12,587 nucleotides of DNA, from NCBI GenBank assembly GCA_964404605.1, contig CAYOKT010000079.1, forward strand, positions 1 to 12,587, written 5' to 3'. The translations under genes were made by a program, and so were the position numbers. Of this stretch, positions 6,702 to 12,587 are shown piece after piece. Below the pieces are notes generated by a model, which worked only from the letters and a program-made list of their open reading frames with translations, was not told where the DNA came from and searched no databases. This DNA comes from CAYOKT01 sp964404605. Its GTDB lineage: Bacteria; Electryoneota; Electryoneia; Electryoneales; Electryoneaceae. Numbering within the stretch: position 1 is the stretch's first letter; each line of letters opens with the position of its first letter.

Positions 6702-6732
6702 TTGCGCCGTCTCCGGCCCGGCGCCATCTTTC
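6702..6732 (+). promoter_or_regulatory. Candidate promoter of rnhC, predicted leaderless
   Basis: TTG (6702-6704), a 20-base spacer and CATCTTTC (6725-6732) fit TTG-N19-21-TAnnTTTG. Transcription starting about five to seven bases past the box would begin at or next to the ATG at 6737. No Shine-Dalgarno sequence is visible before that ATG, which agrees with a leaderless message. Confidence 0.4.
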
Positions 6733-6736
6733 CCGG

Positions 6737-7720
6737 ATGAAATCGACCGACCCCGTCCTTTCGCATGTGCTCGCCCGCCTGGCCGCCGACTTCGAGAAGG
6801 CCGGGCGGCTGCTGGAAGCCACCCCGGTGCAGCACGGCCTTCGTATCGGTTTCGAGGAGAACGGCCGCCGCGCGGCGGGCATCCTCTACCACAGCCTGAA
6901 GAAACATCGCCTCACATGGGTGCCGCAGCCGGGGAGCGATGAACGGCTGGCGAAGCTCCTCTCGAGCGCGGTGGCGAAGCGGACGGGCGCCGGGGCGGAC
7001 TCCGCCCCCGGCGGAGCGGGGTCGCCGGGGGAGAAGGGGGCGGCCCTGCCGCGCACCACCCTTCCGGAAGCCGAGCGGAAACTCGCCCGGTGGATCGGCA
7101 CCGACGAAGCGGGCAAGGGCGACCTCTTCGGCCCCCTCGTCGTCGCGGGCTTCCTCGCGGAGCAGAGTGTGCGGCGCGAGCTGGAGCGCCTCGGCGTCCG
7201 CGACAGCAAGGAGCTGTCGCCCGGCCGGATCCGCGAGCTGGCGGAGATGCTCAACCGGCGCTGGCCGAAGCGGTGCAACGTCGTGACCATCGGACCCAAA
7301 CGCTACAACGAGATGTACGCGGATTTCGCGAAGCGCGGCGGGATCAACGGCCTGCTCGGCTGGGGCCATGCGACCGCCATCAAGGACCTGCTGGAGCGGG
7401 AGGAGAGGGTGGAGGCGGTGGTCGTGGACCGCTTCGGCGGCGAAGGGCGGTTGAAGCGTTACCTGCCGGCGGGCTTCGCCCCGCGCCTGCTGCTGCGGCC
7501 GAAGGCGGAGGACAACATCGCCGTGGCGGCGGCCGCGCTGCTCGCCCGGGATGCCTTCGACAGGGCGCTGGATCGCATGGGAAATGAACTGGGGTTCCGT
7601 CCCCATGCCGGCAGCGGCGCGCCCGCCCAGCGCGACCTGAAGCGCCTGAAGGCCGAGCGCCCGGAGGACCTCGCCCGTTTCGTCAAGCTGCACTTCGCCC
7701 CGGTGCGGAAGATGCTCTGA
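6737..7720 (+). CDS. rnhC: Ribonuclease HIII
   Basis: The 327-residue enzyme cleaves the RNA strand of RNA/DNA hybrids in the cytoplasm. The N-terminal 75 residues or so match the TBP-like substrate-binding domain that distinguishes RNase HIII from HII. A glycine- and proline-rich linker (about 83-106) joins it to the catalytic domain, which opens with IGTDEAGKGDLFGPLVVAG (from residue 120). The catalytic acids are Asp123 and Glu124, Asp231 in VVVDRFGG, and an acid in KAEDN (about 258-259). DSKEL (156-160) and AAAALLARDAF (about 264-274) are further family signatures. The length is close to the usual 300-310 plus the linker. The start at 6737 is the only good ATG before the N-terminal domain, although no ribosome-binding site is visible; a promoter just upstream suggests leaderless translation. 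Confidence 0.92.
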   Translation: MKSTDPVLSHVLARLAADFEKAGRLLEATPVQHGLRIGFEENGRRAAGILYHSLKKHRLTWVPQPGSDERLAKLLSSAVAKRTGAGADSAPGGAGSPGEKGAALPRTTLPEAERKLARWIGTDEAGKGDLFGPLVVAGFLAEQSVRRELERLGVRDSKELSPGRIRELAEMLNRRWPKRCNVVTIGPKRYNEMYADFAKRGGINGLLGWGHATAIKDLLEREERVEAVVVDRFGGEGRLKRYLPAGFAPRLLLRPKAEDNIAVAAAALLARDAFDRALDRMGNELGFRPHAGSGAPAQRDLKRLKAERPEDLARFVKLHFAPVRKML

Positions 7721-7787
7721 GCGGGCGCAGGCGTTCAACCCGCGGCCGGCCACCGGCTTCCGGGGAACCGTTTAGACGGGCGGCGCT

Positions 7788-9161
<1,374 letters not shown>

Positions 9162-9209
9162 CGGGGATCCCCTGCTCTCGCTTTTCCCGGCTCCTCGGGC
9201 GTGAATGCG

Positions 9210-9217
9210 GAAAGATA
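9210..9217 (-). promoter_or_regulatory. Candidate -7 box of the NtrC-family regulator gene
   Basis: On the minus strand TATCTTTC (9217 to 9210) matches TAnnTTTG except for the last base. No TTG stands 19-21 bases upstream; instead the palindromic element at 9240-9264 begins there, next to CACTAGTG. Control by a protein bound at that element is plausible. Confidence 0.35.
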
Positions 9218-9239
9218 GCCCCGCGCCGCCCGAGGCACT

Positions 9240-9264
9240 AGTGGACCGGTTCACCTGAATCGAT
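9240..9264 (+). promoter_or_regulatory. Palindromic element (putative operator), copy 2
   Basis: The dyad GTGGACCGGTTCAC (9241-9254) is followed by CTGA and ATCGAT (9259-9264). The 25 bases match the reverse complement of 3233-3257 at 23 positions; the two differences are transitions. It lies in the divergent gap between the NtrC-family regulator and the mevalonate operon, just upstream of the regulator's -7 box, and could serve either side. Confidence 0.5.
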
Positions 9265-9391
9265 GTGTTCTGAGCGCCCCTCACACGGCCGCGCGGGCGG
9301 CCGGAATCTACCGTCAGCCGCAACATACGCAGCCGGGCGAAGGCTTTCCGGGGGCGGGAGCCGGCAAGGTCATGTTCGGCTCGCCTCTCGG

Positions 9392-9423
9392 TTGTGAAAG
9401 CGGGTATACTCCCCGCATATTTG
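9392..9423 (+). promoter_or_regulatory. Candidate promoter of the HMG-CoA synthase operon
   Basis: TTG (9392-9394), a 21-base spacer and CATATTTG (9416-9423) fit TTG-N19-21-TAnnTTTG, with only the first base of the -7 box differing. A start near 9430 would give a leader of about 170 bases. An alternative sigma-70-like TATACT at 9405-9410 lacks a good -35 box. Confidence 0.4.
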
Positions 9424-9429
9424 GACTCC

Positions 9430-9599
9430 TTGAATCCGGCGCCCGCCGCCGGCGGGGCCCCGGTCCCCGGGAACCGGGCGGGGGTGGCCCGGAGACGGGT
9501 GGCGGGGGCACTGGAGGGGAGCGAAACGTGGTCCATCCGAACTCCGTTCGGACGGGCCGGATCGAGATAACGGGACGAAGCAGGGGAGAAGGAGGATTC
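9430..9599 (+). other. Structured 5' leader of the HMG-CoA synthase operon
   Basis: Three inverted repeats crowd this non-coding stretch: GCCCGCCG with CGGCGGGGC (9441-9458), a 20-base near-palindrome CCCGGTCC...GAACCGGG (9459-9478) and the perfect 7-bp stem TCCGAAC/GTTCGGA with a TCC loop (9536-9552). AAGGAGG at 9589-9595 is a strong ribosome-binding site. No known riboswitch fold was recognised. Confidence 0.4.
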
Positions 9600-10655
9600 A
9601 TGGCGGTCGGCATTGTCGGTTGGGGAGCGAACCTGCCCCGTAACCGGATCAAGCTCGAGGAGATCGCCGCGGTCTGGGGTGCGGATGCGGCCAGCTACAA
9701 GCGCGGGCTGCTGCTCTACGAGAAGTCCGTCCCCTCACCCGACCAGGATGTGATTTCGCTCTCCGCGGAGGCGGCGAAGAACGCCCTCGCGCGGGCGCAA
9801 ATCGACCCCAGGGGCATCGGGGCGGTCTACATCGGCAGCGAATCGCATCCCTACGCGGTGAAGCCGAGTGGGACCACCGTGGCGGAGGCGATCGGGCTGT
9901 CCAACGATGTGCATTGCGCGGACTTCGAGTTCGCCTGCAAGGCGGGCAGCGAGGCGATGTATGTCGCCCACAGCCATGTCAAGGCGGGCGAGATGGAATA
10001 CGCCCTCGGCATCGGGGCGGATACCAGCCAGGGCGCGCCGGGCGATGCCCTCGAGTACTCCGCCAGCGCCGGGGCCGCGGCGTTCATCATGGGCACGAAG
10101 AACGTCGTCGCCACCATCGACTTCACCCACTCCTGGATGAGCGACACGCCGGACTTCTGGCGGCGCGAGCACGAGCACTATCCCCAGCACGGCGGGCGGT
10201 TCACCGGGGAGCCGGCCTATTTCCGGACCATCCTCGGCTGCGCCTATCCGCTGCTGGAGAAGAGCGGGCTGAAGGCGGATGACTTCGCCTATTGCGTGTT
10301 CCACCAGCCCAACGGCAAGTTCCCGCAGCGCGTGGCGAAGAAGCTGGGCTTCGACATCGACTCGCCCCAGTTCACCACCGGGTGGCTGACCCCCTGGCTG
10401 GGCAACACGTACAGCGGCTCGAGCCCGATCGGCCTGACCGCGATCCTCGATGTCGCCAAGCCGGGCGACAAGATCTTCTTCGTCAGCTACGGTTCCGGGG
10501 CGGGGTCGGACGGCTTCATCTTCACCGTCACCGGGGAGATCGAGAAGGTCCGCGACCGCGCGCCCTTCACCCGCCCGCAGCTCGACGAGAACAAGCGCTA
10601 CCTCACGTACGGGGAATACGCGAAGTACCGGAAGAAGATCCTGAGGAACTCGTAG
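9600..10655 (+). CDS. Archaeal-type hydroxymethylglutaryl-CoA synthase
   Basis: The 351-residue thiolase-fold enzyme condenses acetyl-CoA with acetoacetyl-CoA to HMG-CoA, the committed entry to the mevalonate pathway. Catalytic residues expected for HMG-CoA synthase are in place: Glu81 in GSESHPYAV, the acylated Cys113 in FACKAGSEA and His235 in VFHQPNGKF. The MAVGIVGWGANLPRNRI start, GADTSQGAPGDALEYSAS segment (about 139-156) and length of about 350 match the archaeal type rather than the roughly 390-residue MvaS of Gram-positive bacteria. The start is the ATG at 9600, four bases after AAGGAGG. It is followed after 58 bases by a thiolase and then a DUF35 protein, the partners of the archaeal channelling complex. 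A role in another ketoacyl condensation is less likely given the conserved residues. Confidence 0.92.
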   Translation: MAVGIVGWGANLPRNRIKLEEIAAVWGADAASYKRGLLLYEKSVPSPDQDVISLSAEAAKNALARAQIDPRGIGAVYIGSESHPYAVKPSGTTVAEAIGLSNDVHCADFEFACKAGSEAMYVAHSHVKAGEMEYALGIGADTSQGAPGDALEYSASAGAAAFIMGTKNVVATIDFTHSWMSDTPDFWRREHEHYPQHGGRFTGEPAYFRTILGCAYPLLEKSGLKADDFAYCVFHQPNGKFPQRVAKKLGFDIDSPQFTTGWLTPWLGNTYSGSSPIGLTAILDVAKPGDKIFFVSYGSGAGSDGFIFTVTGEIEKVRDRAPFTRPQLDENKRYLTYGEYAKYRKKILRNS

Positions 10656-10662
10656 GCGTGGC

Positions 10663-10713
10663 ATGGCGGGATACGACCAGGACAACATGAGTATCAGGCG
10701 AAAGGACCGATAG
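10663..10713 (+). CDS. Possible 16-residue leader peptide between HMG-CoA synthase and thiolase
   Basis: An ATG at 10663 opens a frame of 16 codons (MAGYDQDNMSIRRKDR) whose TAG at 10711-10713 directly abuts the thiolase ATG at 10714. Ribosomes ending here would sit on the thiolase start. No homology is recognised and the ribosome-binding site is poor, so it may be chance. Confidence 0.15.
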   Translation: MAGYDQDNMSIRRKDR

Positions 10714-11871
10714 ATGCGTGACGTGGCGGTCATCGGGATCGGGATGACGAAGTTCGGCGAGTTGTGGGAGCGGAGCTTCCGCGACCTCTTCGTCGAGGCG
10801 GCGCGCGCCGCGATGCTCGATGCCGGTGTGGAGAGACTGGATTCGATGTATATCGGCTGCATGTCCGGCGGGCTGTTCGCCGGGCAGGAGCACATCGGCA
10901 GCCTGATGGCGGACTACCTCGGCGTGGCGCCGGTCCCGGCGACGCGGGTGGAGACCGCCTGCGCCTCCGGGGGCGCGGCGGTGCGCAGCGCCTTCATCGA
11001 GGTGGCCAGCGGGATGAGCGACATCGTCCTCGCCGGGGGCGTCGAGAAGATGACCGACGTGGACGGCGCCGCGGCCACCTATGCCCTCGCGACGGCGGCG
11101 GACGCCGAGTACGAGGGGTTCCAGGGAGCCACCTTCCCCGGCCTCTACGCCCTGATGGCGCGGGCGCACATGGAGCGGTACGGCACCACCTCCGAGATGC
11201 TCGCCCATGTCGCGGTGAAGAACCACGACAACGGCAGCTTGAACCCCTTCGCCCAGTTCCCGATGAAGATCACCGTCGAGGGGGTGCTGAAGAGCGTGAT
11301 GGTCGCCGACCCGCTGCACATCCTCGACTGCTCGCCGATCACCGACGGCGCGGCGGCGGTGATCCTCGCGCCGGTGGAGCTGGCGGAGAAGCTCGCGAAG
11401 ACGCCGGTGCGAATCGCCGGGATCGGGATGGCGAGCGACACCATCGCCCTGCACGACCGCGCGGACATCACGACCATCAACGCCGCGAAGGTGGCCTCCG
11501 AGAAGGCGCTCGCCATGGCGGGACGCAGCCTGAAGGAGATCGACTTCGCCGAGGTGCATGACTGCTTCACCATCGCCGAGCTGATGGTGCTCGAGTCCAT
11601 CGGGGTGTTCAAGCCCGGCCAGGCGGGCCCGGCGACCGTGGAGGGCGCGACCCGGCGGGACGGCGGGTTCCCGGTGAACCCCTCCGGCGGCCTGAAGAGC
11701 AAGGGGCACCCGGTGGGCGCGACCGGCGTGGCGCAGATCATCGAGCTGACCAAGCAGCTCCGCGGCGAGGCGGAGAACGGCCGCCAGCTCAAGGGCGTAA
11801 AACGGGGCCTGGCCCAGAACATGGGCGGGTCCGGCGGGTCGAGCGTGGTGCACATCCTGGAGGTGGACTGA
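10714..11871 (+). CDS. Acetoacetyl-CoA thiolase, archaeal/SCP-x-like
   Basis: The 385-residue thiolase-fold protein should condense two acetyl-CoA to acetoacetyl-CoA, the substrate of the HMG-CoA synthase encoded before it. The nucleophile is Cys83 in ETACASGGAA, with His282 in EVHDCFTIAE and His332 in SKGHPVGATG; NPSGGLKSKGHP (322-333) is the family signature. The C-terminal CxG loop of classical biosynthetic thiolases is replaced by QNMGGSGGSS (about 368-377), as in SCP-x and archaeal thiolases. AAAGGA (10701-10706) precedes the ATG. The next gene starts one base after the stop, so translation is probably coupled. In the archaeal complex this enzyme and the synthase are held by DUF35 so that acetoacetyl-CoA is passed on without release. 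Confidence 0.9.
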   Translation: MRDVAVIGIGMTKFGELWERSFRDLFVEAARAAMLDAGVERLDSMYIGCMSGGLFAGQEHIGSLMADYLGVAPVPATRVETACASGGAAVRSAFIEVASGMSDIVLAGGVEKMTDVDGAAATYALATAADAEYEGFQGATFPGLYALMARAHMERYGTTSEMLAHVAVKNHDNGSLNPFAQFPMKITVEGVLKSVMVADPLHILDCSPITDGAAAVILAPVELAEKLAKTPVRIAGIGMASDTIALHDRADITTINAAKVASEKALAMAGRSLKEIDFAEVHDCFTIAELMVLESIGVFKPGQAGPATVEGATRRDGGFPVNPSGGLKSKGHPVGATGVAQIIELTKQLRGEAENGRQLKGVKRGLAQNMGGSGGSSVVHILEVD

Positions 11872-11872
11872 T

Positions 11873-12271
11873 ATGGCGCAGACATTGACCGCGCGCGTCT
11901 GGCGCGAGCAGCCGCAGCGTTACCGGATGATCGCCGGCAGGGACCGGAAGACCGGGAAGGTCTATTTCCCCCCGCGACGCGTCGCGCCCGGCGACCTGCA
12001 CGCCGAGTTCGACGAGGTTCAGCTCTCCCGCGTCGGGACGATCGCAAGCTATACCATCATCCGGGTGCCGCCCTCCCAGTTCAGCGATCTCGCGCCCTAT
12101 GCGTTGGCGATCATCGAGACGGAGGAGGGGGCGCGCCTGATGGCCCAGGTCACCGATGTCGACCTGGACGCGCTGAAGGTCGGAATGAAAGTGAAGTTCG
12201 AGTTCCGCCGGCTCTACGAGGATAACGCCGCCAGTGTGATCTACTACGGTTACAAGGCGGTTCCGGTCTGA
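11873..12271 (+). CDS. DUF35 OB-fold protein (scaffold of thiolase/HMG-CoA synthase), zinc ribbon degenerate
   Basis: The 132-residue protein matches the DUF35 family: an N-terminal zinc ribbon region followed by an OB fold (about 45-125) with LSRVGTIASYTIIRVPPSQF, PYALAIIETEEGARLMAQV and VGMKVKFEFRRL. In archaea DUF35 bridges thiolase and HMG-CoA synthase and shapes a shared CoA-binding site. The ribbon normally reads CxxCG-FPPR-CPxC; here YFPPR (31-35) is kept but the four cysteine positions are Asp24, Thr27, Ala38 and Asp41, so no zinc can be bound in the usual way. The start lies one base after the thiolase stop. It is the last gene of the operon and is followed by a strong terminator after 137 bases. 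Confidence 0.88.
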   Translation: MAQTLTARVWREQPQRYRMIAGRDRKTGKVYFPPRRVAPGDLHAEFDEVQLSRVGTIASYTIIRVPPSQFSDLAPYALAIIETEEGARLMAQVTDVDLDALKVGMKVKFEFRRLYEDNAASVIYYGYKAVPV

Positions 12272-12408
12272 GTAGATCGCCCGTTTCGGAGGGGGATCCG
12301 GCCCGCCGGGGGGGAGACTCGGCGCCGCTGTCCGTTCCCGTGCGCGAAGCATGGTGCCTGGGGAGCGGGTTCTGCGGCGGTCACCGGTGGGTCGGGAAAC
12401 CATGAGAG
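12272..12408. other. Non-coding spacer after the operon
   Basis: No gene, RNA or promoter was recognised. A short palindrome CACCGGTG lies at 12382-12389 but lacks the ATCGAT part of the elements at 3233 and 9240. Confidence 0.4.
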
Positions 12409-12439
12409 AGCCTTGTCCCTGCCGGGACGGGGCTTTTTT
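12409..12439 (+). terminator. Intrinsic terminator of the HMG-CoA synthase operon
   Basis: AGCCTTGTCCC (12409-12419) pairs with GGGACGGGGCT (12424-12434) through 11 positions, two of them G-U, around a TGCC loop, and a run of six T follows (12434-12439). It is the strongest terminator in the window. Confidence 0.85.
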
Positions 12440-12455
12440 CATTCGCCTTCGGGCA

Positions 12456-12555
12456 GGGTGGCCCGGGGCTCTTGCCGCGCCGCTCGCCACGCCATATCCC
12501 GATGCTTCGGGAGAAGGTGGGTAGCATCGCGAAGGCGGGGTGCCCCGGGGTTTCA
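12456..12555. repeat. Intergenic hairpin repeat, copy C (72-base loop)
   Basis: CCCGGGGC (12462-12469) and GCCCCGGG (12542-12549) enclose 72 bases. The word GCCGCTCGCCACGCCATA and the segment GCGAAGGCGG are shared with copy B. The extra loop sequence forms its own stem CGATGC/GCATCG. It starts 16 bases past the T run of the operon terminator. After it, 12556-12587 shows nothing recognisable. Confidence 0.7.
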
Positions 12556-12587
12556 TCATGCGTGAAACGCAACGCCTAACTGTGTCA

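Noticed and set aside
9391..9440. tRNA-like segment with stem GCGGG/CCCGC and TTGAATCC
   Set aside because: The 7-base loop TATACTC does not fit an anticodon loop and no acceptor or T stem can be formed.
9162..9536. Extension of the NtrC-family regulator upstream to 9536
   Set aside because: The extra 125 residues are unlike any domain and cross the palindromic element and the -7 box; AGGGGA precedes the ATG at 9161, and the receiver domain starts there.
9372..9599. Extension of HMG-CoA synthase upstream to 9372
   Set aside because: The extra residues are glycine- and proline-rich translation of the structured leader; AAGGAGG fixes the start at 9600.
12382..12389. Third copy of the palindromic element (CACCGGTG)
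   Set aside because: Only eight bases of dyad are shared and the ATCGAT part is missing; the partial GGACCGGTGAGG at 3475-3486 was rejected for the same reason.

Overview
This is a GC-rich bacterial window with eleven protein-coding genes, one of them only a 3' tail, and several structured intergenic gaps. Four traits suggest a member of the FCB superphylum or a nearby candidate phylum (Eisenbacteria, Krumholzibacteria or Latescibacteria type). The secreted glycoside hydrolase ends in a type IX secretion (Por-type) sorting domain. Several genes are preceded by sequences resembling the Bacteroidetes promoter, TTG-N19-21-TAnnTTTG. RNase HIII is used. Two Fis-type sigma-54 activators are present. 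The lineage is an inference; there is no rRNA or other marker gene here.

Layout. 1-86 is the 3' end of a sigma-54 activator, followed by a terminator and a hairpin-rich gap carrying the first copy of an intergenic repeat. On the minus strand lie a metallo-beta-lactamase-fold hydrolase (314-1267) and, upstream of it, a POT/PTR-like MFS transporter (1441-3186). Divergent from the transporter is a secreted GH53 endo-beta-1,4-galactanase with a sorting tag (3496-4902). Next come a membrane-anchored SAM methyltransferase (5009-5833), a small glutaredoxin-like protein (5950-6207) and groES without groEL (6267-6536). A strong terminator and the second repeat copy follow, then RNase HIII (6737-7720). 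A convergent NtrC-family response regulator occupies 7788-9161 on the minus strand. A 438-base divergent gap with a structured leader leads into the last operon.

The last operon (9600-12271) is the most notable part. It holds archaeal-type HMG-CoA synthase, an SCP-x-like acetoacetyl-CoA thiolase and a DUF35 OB-fold protein, in that order. This is the gene set of the archaeal thiolase/HMG-CoA synthase/DUF35 channelling complex that starts the mevalonate pathway, here in a bacterial context. The DUF35 protein has lost all four zinc-ribbon cysteines. The operon ends in a strong terminator followed by the third repeat copy.

Two dispersed elements tie the window together. The first is a hairpin family with arms CCCGGGGC/GCCCCGGG and a loop of 2, 46 or 72 bases, found three times, each time just past a terminator. 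The second is a 25-base palindromic element that matches at 23 of 25 positions between the promoter regions of the transporter and of the NtrC-family regulator, which suggests a shared DNA-binding protein.
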